56,380 nt of DNA. Origin: Paludibacteraceae bacterium. GTDB lineage: Bacteria; Bacteroidota; Bacteroidia; Bacteroidales; Paludibacteraceae. The notes beneath the pieces are model-generated. The model did no database searches. It saw only the letters and a list, made by a program, of their open reading frames with translations, and had not been told where the DNA came from. Below, piece after piece: positions 7,715-16,982 of the stretch (positions are counted from its first letter, which is position 1; every line of letters begins with the position of its first letter). Position numbers and translations under genes: made by a program. The stretch lies in assembly GCA_024399965.1 (NCBI GenBank), contig JAKSNJ010000011.1, forward strand, positions 1-56,380, read 5' to 3'.

Positions 7715-10700
7715 TTATTCTGCAACCATATATTTCAAGGTTTGTTTCTGTTTGTCATTATGCACCGTAACCATATACACACCGGCAGCATTTGCAGCGT
7801 GCATTGTGAAGACGTTTTCGCCGGCTGTATGGTATTCATTCACCACCTGTCCGGCTGTGTTATAAACACGTATTGTAGAAGGCGAAGCATCTAAATTGAA
7901 CAACTGCATAGGCGCAGAAGGCATGGTTCGCGTGGGTGTCAGCATGAGTTGTGCCGTCCCTTGTACATTGAGCAGGACAGTACGATACGTTGCACCACAT
8001 CTATCTTCAGTAGCTGTTGTGGGGACATTGATAAGGGCGTAGTAAACATCCGTCAGGTGACAATCACCGGTGTAATAATAACCCTGACCTACTTGTTCGT
8101 CATCTTTTACAGCACCATCTTTCTGACTATCTATGTCACCTACGACACGATACCATATTACATCTTGCTCCGACGGGGTCAATTGGTAGGAATCCTCTAT
8201 CGCTGCCATATCTACCATCAGCAACCAAGAATTGTACTTATTGGAAGCGGGTACATTATCCAAAGAAGGATCCATGTCCGGGTTATGCGATGCCACCAAT
8301 AGGTGCAGAGTAACCGTTGAATCACAACCACCAATCGAGATAAAAGTTTTATCATAATCTCCTGTGGCACGATATTCTGTACCGTTCCAAATATACGGCA
8401 AGAGCGCAGGACAAATGGTGTCGTATATTTCCTCGTAGTATTGGTCAGCGAAAGAAAGTGATAACTTATAGATTACACTATCACAATCTAATCCGACAAA
8501 AGGCACGTTGTGGGTGTATGTGCCTGCTGTTGTTAAGTTTTGAAAGTACTTATCACTGTACGTATTTCCTGCACAAACCGTTTTAGAGTAAATACTATCT
8601 ACTGTTTGGGGGCGTACATTCAGATTCAAGACATACGTCACGCTATCACAATCAATTTCGGCATAAGGAACAGATTTGGTATAGATGCCCGATTCGGCCA
8701 AATCGGTAAAGTAAACATCGCTATAGGTAGTGCCGTAGCAAATTGTCCTGTAGTAAGTACTATCTATTGCTTTGGGCAATACGGTTAGATTCAAAGTATA
8801 GACTACGCTATCACAATTAATTGTAGTATAAGGCACAGCTTTGGTGTATATATCTGAGGCCGTCAAATTATTAAAGTAGTTATCTGTATATGTAGCACCA
8901 TAGCAGATTGTCTTGTAGTAAGTACTATCTATTGCAGGAGGCAATACGGTTAGATTGAGTGTGTAGGTAGTATATTCACAATTTCCTTGTTCTGACACGC
9001 TATAAACATCTGTTTCTGTGTAAGTATTTCCTTTCCACGTATATGACTCGCCAAAACATACCGTTTGATAGGCAGTATCCGCGTAGATGGTGTCGTGCGG
9101 AATGACAAACCATGTAACGCTAGAGTCGCTAGCCACGGCAGTAGTATTTTCAAATGTATAAGTGTACTGACCATAGTCGGTGAAAGTATATAATACATCA
9201 TTCCCTTCTTTCCACTCAATGGGGAATTCCGATTTGCAAACCTGCTTGTAAACATGATACGAAGTATCTACCTGCAATGTCATAGTAACTATTGAATCAC
9301 ACCCATTCGCAGTTTGCAAATAAGCCGTTTGAGAACCCTTACCGTAGAAAGTAAGACCTTCCCAACTGAACGGCAAATCATCTTGGTGCACACGTGCAGA
9401 CGTTTGAATGCCCGAATATTTTCTATTCGTATGCACAATAACGAATATGGTAGAGTCGTTTTGTTTATCTTCAGTAGGTAGAGTAATAGTGACTGTTTTG
9501 TCACCGTCAGCCGTAATGGTTTGACCACCCATCTCGATAGTTTCACCCTCGCACAACGAAGTCTCGTATAAGTAACCGTGTTCAGGCATCACAATAAAAG
9601 TACGTTTTACGCTAGCATCAGCATAGTCGCCTGTACCATTGCAATACGCTTCCATATCTACAATACCCATAGTCGGTATATCAGATACTTTTAAGGTAGT
9701 GCCATTGATAGTGGCAGTTCCTTTGTTACCTACAGTCACGGTGCGATAAGTAACTACAGCCCCACCTGTTGTCGGATTGATGGTGGCAGGATCTAATGTA
9801 ACTCCATTTCGTACCTCAACGGTATCTTGTCCTTCATACCATGTGATGGTTCGTCTATTCGCACACAAGATGACAGAAAGAGGAATATTGAAAATACGCT
9901 CATCATTGTCGTATGGTGAATCGGCATGAATACGCACAACTGCCCCATTTTTGGTAGAGGCATTAACCTTATATTCGCCTTTGGGGGCATGAGGATTATT
10001 GGTAACGGCTAACGCGCTGTTTCCATTTGCTATTTCGCTTGTGCCTAAAGTGGTTTTATCCACCGAATACATATTCTGAGCCGTCTCACTATCCAATTTA
10101 TCTACCGTAACGGTTATGTTCTTCAGATTGCGCCAACTGGCATTAATTTTCATTGTCTTATCGTCAGTATGGTCTGTTGTGTTTACTGCCATACGACCGA
10201 AATCCAAAGCACGTGTAGCTATATTCAATTGTAGATCAGCATGTAATGGTTCAACCACGATGTTGCGGTAACGACAAATATGCGTAGCACGAAATCCGAT
10301 ACGGACAAAACGGGTCTCGGGTTTTAGGGTCACATTCTTTGCCTTATACTCCTCATCGCTGACTTGATTTAAACTTTGCCGCCACGTACGGGACAACGTA
10401 TAGTTAACGCCATCACTACTTTCCGAAAGCCAACACATGGGAAGAATTGCATTAGGCAACACCACATTATTGTTAAATAAGCCACCTCCCTTAAGTATCA
10501 TATCAAAAGATATTGACAAAGGAGCACCCTCCAAAGCAACATCTATGTATGCTTCTTTTCCAGTAGTGACATCCCCACCACGATCAAATACCACTTCGCC
10601 ATCCGAAAATGACGGCGAAAAATTTTTATTGACAACTACAGTAGGGTCGTCAAAATCGTTTTGGTTTAGTGTGTGATTAAATTTCAATTGGGCAGAAAGA

Positions 10701-10747
10701 CCTGTGGTCAGCCCTAAAGCAAAACAAAATAAAATAATCTTCTTCAT
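7715..10747 (-). CDS. Large T9SS-secreted repeat protein
   Basis: 1010 residues. Signal peptide MKKIILFCFALGLTTGLSAQ. Residues ~20-180 resemble a carbohydrate-binding or jelly-roll module. Residues ~550-770 carry at least three ~57-residue repeats of the form 'ICYG.TY...YF..L...G.Y....P...CDSV.Y.LNL', which are visible in the DNA as near-identical stretches around 8470-8960. The C-terminus is a canonical type A T9SS sorting domain: IRVYNTAGQVV, then GVYMVTV, then KYMVAE. It is the only canonical T9SS domain in the window. It is the first gene of a pair with the beta-barrel gene, with its promoter at 10788-10819. Probably a cell-surface or secreted adhesin-like protein; no catalytic motif seen. 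Confidence 0.88.
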   Translation of the reverse strand: MKKIILFCFALGLTTGLSAQLKFNHTLNQNDFDDPTVVVNKNFSPSFSDGEVVFDRGGDVTTGKEAYIDVALEGAPLSISFDMILKGGGLFNNNVVLPNAILPMCWLSESSDGVNYTLSRTWRQSLNQVSDEEYKAKNVTLKPETRFVRIGFRATHICRYRNIVVEPLHADLQLNIATRALDFGRMAVNTTDHTDDKTMKINASWRNLKNITVTVDKLDSETAQNMYSVDKTTLGTSEIANGNSALAVTNNPHAPKGEYKVNASTKNGAVVRIHADSPYDNDERIFNIPLSVILCANRRTITWYEGQDTVEVRNGVTLDPATINPTTGGAVVTYRTVTVGNKGTATINGTTLKVSDIPTMGIVDMEAYCNGTGDYADASVKRTFIVMPEHGYLYETSLCEGETIEMGGQTITADGDKTVTITLPTEDKQNDSTIFVIVHTNRKYSGIQTSARVHQDDLPFSWEGLTFYGKGSQTAYLQTANGCDSIVTMTLQVDTSYHVYKQVCKSEFPIEWKEGNDVLYTFTDYGQYTYTFENTTAVASDSSVTWFVIPHDTIYADTAYQTVCFGESYTWKGNTYTETDVYSVSEQGNCEYTTYTLNLTVLPPAIDSTYYKTICYGATYTDNYFNNLTASDIYTKAVPYTTINCDSVVYTLNLTVLPKAIDSTYYRTICYGTTYSDVYFTDLAESGIYTKSVPYAEIDCDSVTYVLNLNVRPQTVDSIYSKTVCAGNTYSDKYFQNLTTAGTYTHNVPFVGLDCDSVIYKLSLSFADQYYEEIYDTICPALLPYIWNGTEYRATGDYDKTFISIGGCDSTVTLHLLVASHNPDMDPSLDNVPASNKYNSWLLMVDMAAIEDSYQLTPSEQDVIWYRVVGDIDSQKDGAVKDDEQVGQGYYYTGDCHLTDVYYALINVPTTATEDRCGATYRTVLLNVQGTAQLMLTPTRTMPSAPMQLFNLDASPSTIRVYNTAGQVVNEYHTAGENVFTMHAANAAGVYMVTVHNDKQKQTLKYMVAE

Positions 10748-10787
10748 ACTTTATAAATTATATTCAATATAAATGCGAAAAATCGTG

Positions 10788-10819
10788 CAAAAGTACAAAA
10801 AAAATATCAACTCTGCAAA
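10788..10819 (-). promoter_or_regulatory. Promoter of the T9SS cargo gene
   Basis: On the minus strand: TTTG (10816-10819), 20-bp spacer, TACTTTTG (10788-10795), 40 bp before the ATG. Confidence 0.65.
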
Positions 10820-10860
10820 CTTTTCTTCTTTTTGCAAAGTTGAGTTGGCAGTTTTTACAC
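10814..10860. repeat. 47-bp upstream block, second copy
   Basis: Partner of 6756-6802 (about 41 of 47 bases identical), in the same position and orientation relative to its promoter. Confidence 0.55.
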
Positions 10861-10869
10861 GACACATTT

Positions 10870-10946
10870 TTCCTATACTCATCCAATACTCATCCTATAC
10901 TCATCGTTCGTCCATCGTTCGTCTATCGTTCGTCTATCGTTCGATA
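10870..10946. repeat. 11-bp tandem repeat, 7 units (family D)
   Basis: Seven consecutive 11-bp units: one TTCCTATACTC, then ATCCAATACTC and ATCCTATACTC, then ATCGTTCGTCC, two ATCGTTCGTCT and a final ATCGTTCGATA. It lies between the RNase H gene and the T9SS cargo gene. Related 11-mers occur at 19317-19360 and 25298-25336. The unit is about one helical turn, so the array presents the same DNA face repeatedly. Confidence 0.8.
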
Positions 10947-10980
10947 CAGGTATGATGCAAACAGGGAAAAAATGGGACAA

Positions 10981-11412
10981 TTATTTGCGTCCAAAATCGG
11001 CAGGGATTTCTCCCCAAAGGGTAGTTTCCCATTTGAGGATAGGTGTAGTCCATGTGTTGTCACGCAACCACTGTTCTGCCTTGCGAATCATAAGGAAAAG
11101 TTCCTGACTCTCCTGCGTGCACGTCAATTTCGTCTTACAATGTTTAGCGCGCACCCAAGCGAGGGCCGTGACCGAATCGGTGTAAAGAGGCCACGGCAAA
11201 TTGTACTTTTTCAAATATGCCAATCCCAACACCAACGCCAAGAACTCGCCGATATTGTTCGTTCCCTGCACAAAAGGTCCCCGGCGGAATACCTCAAGTC
11301 GAGTATCCGCAGTCACGCCTCTGAACTCCAATATGCCGGGGTTGCCACTACAGGCAGCATCTACGGCAAGAGCAGGTAATTTGGGTTGAATGGTAGTTGC
11401 CATAGCACACAT
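10981..11412 (-). CDS. Ribonuclease HI-type protein
   Basis: 143 residues if started at the ATG at 11412; the ATG at 11403 is also possible. The longer open frame up to 11550 would add a non-homologous hydrophobic stretch across the divergent promoter, so I reject it. It cleaves the RNA strand of RNA-DNA hybrids in the cytoplasm. The acidic active-site residues are seen in AVDAACSGNPG (Asp), NNIGEFLALV (Glu), YTDSVTALAW (Asp) and WGEIPADFGRK (Asp). No N-terminal hybrid-binding domain is present. Divergent from the lipoprotein gene at 11596. Confidence 0.85.
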   Translation of the reverse strand: MCAMATTIQPKLPALAVDAACSGNPGILEFRGVTADTRLEVFRRGPFVQGTNNIGEFLALVLGLAYLKKYNLPWPLYTDSVTALAWVRAKHCKTKLTCTQESQELFLMIRKAEQWLRDNTWTTPILKWETTLWGEIPADFGRK

Positions 11413-11490
11413 TTTGCGATACAAAAGTACACAATAAAATTTGACACACCTAAAAAACAACCACAATTTTTCAAAAAAACATGAAAAAAG

Positions 11491-11521
11491 TTGTATATAT
11501 AAAAAAAAAAGTGTAACTTTG
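11491..11521 (+). promoter_or_regulatory. Promoter of the OmpA/TPR lipoprotein gene
   Basis: TTG (11491-11493), 20-bp spacer and TAACTTTG (11514-11521), 74 bp before the ATG. The first T of the -33 box is replaced by G. A strong promoter is expected because the gene has pronounced codon bias. Confidence 0.6.
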
Positions 11522-11595
11522 CGCCGAATTTGCGAATATAGGCAGTTCAAAATAAAACGAACACTATCATTAGTGCAACTAAAATATTAACCAAA

Positions 11596-13272
11596 ATGAA
11601 AAAAAGTATCTTTTTTGTGTCAATCCTCGCTATGGCGCTGTTGACATCGTGCGGCGAACCTATTCAGCCGGACCAAATTACCGTTAATCCTAATCCGTTG
11701 ACCGTAGTTGGCAACAAAGTAAATGCTCAAATCACAGGTACCTTCCCTGCAAAGAAGTTTGTTCGCAAAGGTGTCCTGACCGTTACTCCCGTGCTGAAAT
11801 ACAACGGCAAAGAGTTGCTGGGCGAGCCCGTTACCTACGTTGGTGAGAAAGTAAAAGAGAATGGTAAAACCGTTAGTTATAAGCAAGGTGGTACCTATAG
11901 CCAAAGCATCAGTTTCGACTACGAAGAGGATATGGCTCAGTGCGAGTTGTACTTGCGTTTTGATGCCCGCCAAGGCAATAAAACATACGACGAGCCCGAC
12001 CTGAAGATTGCTGATGGTCTGATTGCTACCGCTAAATTGGCTGAAGCCAATAGTTTGAAAGGTGCAGGTTCTGCAGACAAATTCCAACGCATCATCCAAG
12101 AGATGCAAGAGGCAGACATCCAATTCCTGCTCCAACAAAGCAATGTTCGCAGTTCTGAGACCAACAGCCAAGCCGTTAAGGACTTCAAAGCTGCTATCAA
12201 AGAGGCCAATAACAACGAGAAGAAAGCCATCAATAAGTTAGAGGTTTATGGTTATGCCAGTCCTGAAGGCGGTTTGGACCTGAACACCAAACTGGCTAAT
12301 GACCGTCAAGCCAATGCTCAAAAGTTCTTGGCAAGCGCTATGAAGAAAGACAAAGTAAAAGCTGACATCGCTTCTGACGTAACGGCTGAAGACTGGGAAG
12401 GTTTCCAGAAAGCCATGGAAGAGAGCACCATGCAAGACAAAGACCTTGTTTTGAACGTACTGCGCATGTATAGCGACCCCGAAGAGCGCGAAGCACAAAT
12501 CAAGAATTTGAGCGCCGTTTATAAAAACATCGCTGATGAGATTCTGCCCGCTTTGCGTCGTAGCCGTATGATTTTGACCACCGACCTTATTGGTAAATCC
12601 GACGAGGAAATCGTGGCTTTGTTCACCGCTGATCCTTCTCAACTCAATGTAGAGGAGATGCTGTACTGCGCTACCCTCGTTGAAGACAAGAAAGCCGTTT
12701 ATGCCAAAGCTACCGAACTCTTCCCTGAGGACTATCGTGGCTGGAACAACCTCGGTATGATTTATTTCCAAGAAGGCAATATCGCTGACGCTCGCCGTTG
12801 CTACAACAAGGCATTGCAACTCAACAACGATGACCCCAACGTGAACTACAACGCTGCCCTGGCTGCTATGGCTGACAACGATATGGACAAGGCAGAGGTT
12901 TATCTGGGCAAAGCCGCCGGTACACAAGGTGACATGGCTGCCGCTCAAGGTACTTACTACACGATGAAGGGTGACTACGCCAAAGCTAAAGCTGCTTATG
13001 GCAACAGCGTAAGCAACAACGCTGCCGTTCAACAAATCCTGAACGAGGACTATGCCGGTGCCCGCAAGACTTTGAACGCCATTGAGAACCCCAACGCTAA
13101 GACTGCTTATTTGCTGGCTGTAGTAGGTGCTCGTACCAATGACCGTGAAGCCGTTTACGCTAACATGAAAGTAGCTGTTGAGAAATGCGCTACCATGAAA
13201 GCTAAAGCTCAAAAGGACATCGAATTTGCCAAGTTCGCAGAAGACGCTGTCTTCCAAGCTATCATTAAATAA
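11596..13272 (+). CDS. OmpA-like/TPR outer-membrane lipoprotein
   Basis: 558 residues. The lipoprotein signal has its lipobox at LLTSC (Cys about residue 19). Residues ~20-140 form a beta-rich domain. Residues ~150-300 contain an OmpA-C-like segment (LEVYGYASPEGGLDLNTKLA followed by NDRQANAQ), which in that family binds peptidoglycan. The C-terminal ~200 residues contain TPR helices (DYRGWNNLGMIYFQEGN, ARRCYNKALQLN, DPNVNYNAALAAM). Such lipoproteins are abundant envelope scaffolds in Bacteroidales. The codon use is highly biased, which suggests high expression. Its stop codon overlaps the next start by one base (TAATG), so the small protein downstream is probably translationally coupled. Confidence 0.88.
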   Translation: MKKSIFFVSILAMALLTSCGEPIQPDQITVNPNPLTVVGNKVNAQITGTFPAKKFVRKGVLTVTPVLKYNGKELLGEPVTYVGEKVKENGKTVSYKQGGTYSQSISFDYEEDMAQCELYLRFDARQGNKTYDEPDLKIADGLIATAKLAEANSLKGAGSADKFQRIIQEMQEADIQFLLQQSNVRSSETNSQAVKDFKAAIKEANNNEKKAINKLEVYGYASPEGGLDLNTKLANDRQANAQKFLASAMKKDKVKADIASDVTAEDWEGFQKAMEESTMQDKDLVLNVLRMYSDPEEREAQIKNLSAVYKNIADEILPALRRSRMILTTDLIGKSDEEIVALFTADPSQLNVEEMLYCATLVEDKKAVYAKATELFPEDYRGWNNLGMIYFQEGNIADARRCYNKALQLNNDDPNVNYNAALAAMADNDMDKAEVYLGKAAGTQGDMAAAQGTYYTMKGDYAKAKAAYGNSVSNNAAVQQILNEDYAGARKTLNAIENPNAKTAYLLAVVGARTNDREAVYANMKVAVEKCATMKAKAQKDIEFAKFAEDAVFQAIIK

Positions 13273-13505
13273 TGTCGGTACTTTTCCCTAAAGTTCCGAA
13301 ACCTCGTGAATGGGACTATCGCCCTATTTACTACGATGAGGAGAAAGAGGCGCGCAAGGATAAACTTGCGCGCCTTCATCACGGGTCATTCCGTGAGGAG
13401 CACGAAAAGAACATGTCCACCCAACGTCAACGCAACAAATCCAAGTTGGGTTTCTGGGTGGCCTTGTTGGCTCTGTTATTGCTCTTCTATTTCTTTTTGA
13501 AATAA
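13272..13505 (+). CDS. Small single-pass membrane protein upstream of mutL
   Basis: 77 residues. The N-terminal part is charged and contains KPREWDYRPIYYDEEKEA. One C-terminal membrane span (LGFWVALLALLLLFYFFL) predicts an N-in orientation. A small protein of this shape with a 'P(R)xFxYxPIYYD' motif is, as I recall, a conserved mutL neighbour in Bacteroidales. Function unknown. Coupled upstream by the TAATG overlap, and 9 bp from mutL. Confidence 0.8.
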   Translation: MSVLFPKVPKPREWDYRPIYYDEEKEARKDKLARLHHGSFREEHEKNMSTQRQRNKSKLGFWVALLALLLLFYFFLK

Positions 13506-13514
13506 CAAGTCACA

Positions 13515-15299
13515 ATGGATATCATTCATCTCTTACCGGACAGCGTGGCTAATCAGATAGCCGCCGGCGAGGTTATACAGCGCCCTTCCAGTTGCTTAAA
13601 GGAACTGGTAGAGAACTCCCTTGACGCCGGTGCTACACGCATTGAGGTGCTGGTTCGCGATGCCGGACGCACCTTGCTGCAAGTAATTGATGACGGTAAA
13701 GGTATGAGTGATACGGATCTGCGTATGGCGTTTGAGCGCCACGCTACCAGCAAGATTCAGGAAGCAGCCGACCTGTTCCAACTGACCACAATGGGCTTCC
13801 GTGGAGAAGCATTGGCGAGTATATGTGCCGTAGCACAAGTGGAGGTGCAGTCGCGCCGAGCAGAAGACGAGATGGGTAGCCGATTGGTCATACACGGTTC
13901 ACAAGTCGTGGAACAAGAGCCGTGTATGTGTGCAGTCGGGACGAACTTCAAGGTCAAGAATCTGTTTTTCAACATCCCCGTTCGGCGCAAGTTCCTGAAA
14001 ACCGACCAAACCGAATTGCGCAATTTACTGGCGGAGTTCTACCGCATCGTGCTGGTTTACCCCAAGGTGCAGTTTACCTTCGTGAGCAATGACGAGATAT
14101 TGATGGACCTGCCGGCAGGTACGGAGAAACAACGTATTGAACAAGTGTTCGGCAAGGGGCAGAAACAAACCTTCACCACCCATTTAGTGGACATTGCGTC
14201 AGATACAGAACTGGTGTCCATTCGCGGTTTTGTGGGCAAGCCCGAAGTGGCCGGCAAGAATGCCCAACAGTATTTCTTCGTCAATGGTCGCTATATGCGT
14301 CACCCCTATTTTCACAAGGCAGTAATGACGGCGTATGAGGGTCTGCTGCAAGCCGAAGTCAATCCGTCCTACTTCATCTATCTATCTGTCAATCCGGAGA
14401 CCATTGATGTCAATATCCACCCCACGAAGACGGAGATTAAGTTTCAGGACGAGCAACCTATTTTCCAAATCCTCCTTGCTACCGTTCGGGAGGCATTGGG
14501 CAAGTTCAACGTGAGTCCCTCTTTGGACTTTGACCGTAGTGGATACGTGGAAATGCCTGTCGGCACATCTGCCGCTGTCAGACCGACTGTCCCCACCACT
14601 ATTGATACCTCCTACAATCCCTTCCAACGCACGGTGTCCAAACCATCTGCTCTAAACTGGCAGCACCTCTATACCACCCCGTTGGCGGAGCGCGAGCCCT
14701 TACGCGAAGAGCAACAACCGCTGTTTGAGCAAACGTGGGCAGTGAGTCAGGTATATCAATACAACGGACGATACCTCTTGATGCCTACCGAAGGAGGTCT
14801 AATGATGGTGGACCAACATCGCGCGCATATATGCGTACTATATAATATGTACATACACCAGATGGCAGAGCAGCGGACGGTTTCGCAGCAACTACTTTTC
14901 CCCGAAGTGCTATCAGTCACGCAAGAAGAGGTGCCCTTGGTGGAAAGCATATTGGAGGACCTGCGCTTTGTGGGCTTTGACATTGAGCGCTTAGACCCGC
15001 AGAGTTTCAGCATAGCAGGTGTGCCCTCTATGCTGGTGGACAAGGATGCTATTATCACTCTGCAAAATATTTTGACATCTGTCCGTACTACGGGGCAAGA
15101 TGTGCAACAGCAATGGCGCAAACAAATTGCCTTGTCGCTGGCAAAAGATACTGCCATTCCATACGGCAAAGTGCTGCAAAAAGAGGAAATGGAAGACCTG
15201 ATGAATAAACTGCTGGCACTGAAGAATTATCGTTTTACGGAAGATGGAAAGACAGTTGTTTCCATCTTAAGTGATGACGAATTGGCTAAAAAATTCTAA
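13515..15299 (+). CDS. mutL: DNA mismatch repair protein MutL
   Basis: 594 residues. The N-terminal GHKL ATPase is complete: IAAGEVIQRPSSCLKELVEN, DAGAT, DDGKGM, and GFRGEALASI. The transducer domain has the NxRYM-type segment (FVNGRYMRHPY) and HPTKTEIKF. The C-terminal dimerisation domain starts near residue 410. The endonuclease-type motif position reads DQHRAHICVLY (about residue 430) and lacks the two glutamates of DQHA(X)2E(X)4E, so nicking activity cannot be assumed. MutL couples MutS mismatch recognition to strand incision. Confidence 0.95.
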   Translation: MDIIHLLPDSVANQIAAGEVIQRPSSCLKELVENSLDAGATRIEVLVRDAGRTLLQVIDDGKGMSDTDLRMAFERHATSKIQEAADLFQLTTMGFRGEALASICAVAQVEVQSRRAEDEMGSRLVIHGSQVVEQEPCMCAVGTNFKVKNLFFNIPVRRKFLKTDQTELRNLLAEFYRIVLVYPKVQFTFVSNDEILMDLPAGTEKQRIEQVFGKGQKQTFTTHLVDIASDTELVSIRGFVGKPEVAGKNAQQYFFVNGRYMRHPYFHKAVMTAYEGLLQAEVNPSYFIYLSVNPETIDVNIHPTKTEIKFQDEQPIFQILLATVREALGKFNVSPSLDFDRSGYVEMPVGTSAAVRPTVPTTIDTSYNPFQRTVSKPSALNWQHLYTTPLAEREPLREEQQPLFEQTWAVSQVYQYNGRYLLMPTEGGLMMVDQHRAHICVLYNMYIHQMAEQRTVSQQLLFPEVLSVTQEEVPLVESILEDLRFVGFDIERLDPQSFSIAGVPSMLVDKDAIITLQNILTSVRTTGQDVQQQWRKQIALSLAKDTAIPYGKVLQKEEMEDLMNKLLALKNYRFTEDGKTVVSILSDDELAKKF

Positions 15300-15333
15300 A
15301 ATGTAAGAAAAAAGATACTTTTTTGCACAATAA

Positions 15334-15365
15334 TTTGCATAAGTAAAATTCTTTTTGTAATTTTG
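15334..15365 (+). promoter_or_regulatory. acpP promoter
   Basis: TTTG (15334-15337), 20-bp spacer and TAATTTTG (15358-15365), 48 bp before the acpP ATG. Extended TTTGCATAA -33 box. Confidence 0.7.
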
Positions 15366-15412
15366 CAGCCGTTTTTACCGGAAACTAACATTATTAACTA
15401 AAAATTATTATT

Positions 15413-15649
15413 ATGTCAGAAATTGAATCGAAAGTAAAAGCCATCATTGTGGACAAACTGGGAGTGGATGAGGCGCAAGTTACGATGGAAGCAAGTTTTT
15501 CTGCTGATTTGAATGCAGACTCGTTGGACACTGTAGAGTTGATTATGGAGTTCGAGAAGGAATTTAACATCACCATTCCGGACGAGGATACTCAAAAAAT
15601 TTCGACGGTAGGAGATGCCGTGGCTTATATTGAGAAAGCTATTGCTTAA
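15413..15649 (+). CDS. acpP: Acyl carrier protein
   Basis: 78 residues, the usual length. It carries the growing acyl chain on a 4'-phosphopantetheine arm during fatty acid synthesis. The attachment serine is in [10 protein letters not shown] (Ser about residue 38). The protein is acidic with the four-helix ACP pattern. fabF follows 79 bp downstream behind a hairpin (15671-15709), which probably lets acpP be expressed above fabF. Confidence 0.96.
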   Translation: MSEIESKVKAIIVDKLGVDEAQVTMEASFSADLNADSLDTVELIMEFEKEFNITIPDEDTQKISTVGDAVAYIEKAIA

Positions 15650-15670
15650 CATGTAAACAATCATTTAGTT

Positions 15671-15709
15671 ACGAGTCTGCGGCCAATACCTGTGGACTCG
15701 TAGTTTTTA
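15671..15709 (+). terminator. Hairpin terminator/attenuator between acpP and fabF
   Basis: ACGAGTC (15671-15677) pairs perfectly with GACTCGT (15695-15701), followed by AGTTTTT. The T-tract is short, so partial read-through into fabF is likely. Confidence 0.6.
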
Positions 15710-15728
15710 CTATTAAAATACACCAACT

Positions 15729-16982
15729 ATGGAACTCAAACGAGTTGTCGTGACGGGGATGGGGGTACTGACACCCGTGGGGAATGATTTGGCGTCGATG
15801 TGGGACGCCATGAAGGCAGGCAAAAGCGGTGCAACAGACATTACTGCTTTCGATTCTACGTTGTACAAGACGCATTTTGCTTGCGAGGTCAAGGGTTTTG
15901 ACCCTACCCCTCTCTTGGATCGTAAGGAGGCACGTAAATTGGACCGTTTTGCCCAATTTGCAGTGTGGACAGCCAAACAAGCATTGGACGATTCGGGGCT
16001 GAATTTGGAAGAGGAGAATAGAGAACGGATTGGGTCTATTTGGGCAAGCGGTATGGGCGGATTAACCAGTTTGGAAGAGGATTCTATGGCATACGCCAGA
16101 GGGGACGGTACACCACGTTTCAGTCCGTTTTATATTCCTAAGTCCATCATCAATATGGGCGCAGGGCATATCTCACTTATGTTCGGTTTGAAGGGCATTA
16201 ATTATGGTGTGGCTTCCGCTTGTTCGTCATCGGGACACGCCATAGCGTCCGCCTTTGATGCAATCCGCTTGGGGCGTGCCGATGTTATTTTGTCCGGTGG
16301 CAGCGATGCCGACATCACCTATTCAGGTATTGGCGGTTTCAATTCGATGCACGCCTTATCCACCCGCAATGACAGTCCGGCTACGGCTTCTCGCCCGTTC
16401 AGCAAGTCGCGTGACGGCTTTGTTTTGGGCGAAGGTGCAGCATGTCTGATACTGGAAGAACTGGAACATGCCCAACGCCGAGGAGCAAAGATTTATGCCG
16501 AATTAGTCGGAGCAGGAATGAATGCCGATGCCCATCACATGACCGCACCCGACCCCGAGGGCAAAGGAGCAGCACGGGTGATGCAAGAGGCCATGCAAGA
16601 TGCCGGTATCACACCTGACCAAGTGGACTATATCAACGCACACGGCACATCTACTCCTTTAGGAGATATATGCGAACTAAAAGCCATTCAGGCCGTTTGG
16701 GGCGAAGATGCCTATCGCCTGAATATATCGTCCACCAAGTCGATGACAGGACACATGATGGGTGCTACCGGTGCCGTAGAGGCAGCAGCCACCATTATGG
16801 CACTGAAGGAAGGTATTGTACCGCCCACCATCAACCACGAACCGGATGATGAGGACGAGAACATAGATTATCGGCTCAATTTCACTTTTAATACGGCACA
16901 ACAACGAGATTTACGCTATGCGCTGTCCAACACCTTTGGTTTTGGTGGGCAGAACGCATGTTTATTATTTAAGAAATGGTAG
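15729..16982 (+). CDS. fabF: Beta-ketoacyl-ACP synthase II
   Basis: 417 residues. It condenses malonyl-ACP with acyl-ACP in fatty acid elongation. The Cys-His-His triad is intact: [12 protein letters not shown] (Cys about residue 161), [11 protein letters not shown] and [13 protein letters not shown]. The C-terminal [11 protein letters not shown] is typical. In many Bacteroidetes acpP-fabF is followed by rnc. Here asd follows instead and overlaps fabF by 7 bp, which implies translational coupling. Confidence 0.96.
   Translation: MELKRVVVTGMGVLTPVGNDLASMWDAMKAGKSGATDITAFDSTLYKTHFACEVKGFDPTPLLDRKEARKLDRFAQFAVWTAKQALDDSGLNLEEENRERIGSIWASGMGGLTSLEEDSMAYARGDGTPRFSPFYIPKSIINMGAGHISLMFGLKGINYGVASACSSSGHAIASAFDAIRLGRADVILSGGSDADITYSGIGGFNSMHALSTRNDSPATASRPFSKSRDGFVLGEGAACLILEELEHAQRRGAKIYAELVGAGMNADAHHMTAPDPEGKGAARVMQEAMQDAGITPDQVDYINAHGTSTPLGDICELKAIQAVWGEDAYRLNISSTKSMTGHMMGATGAVEAAATIMALKEGIVPPTINHEPDDEDENIDYRLNFTFNTAQQRDLRYALSNTFGFGGQNACLLFKKW

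Noticed and set aside
10981-11550. 189-residue RNase H with an N-terminal membrane segment
   Set aside because: The extra 46 residues run through the divergent promoter region and have no similarity to RNase H; the ATG at 11412 or 11403 fits the family.
12238-13257. 339-codon open frame opposite the OmpA/TPR lipoprotein gene
   Set aside because: It is an antisense shadow caused by codon bias; its product looks like random hydrophobic sequence and no promoter is seen.
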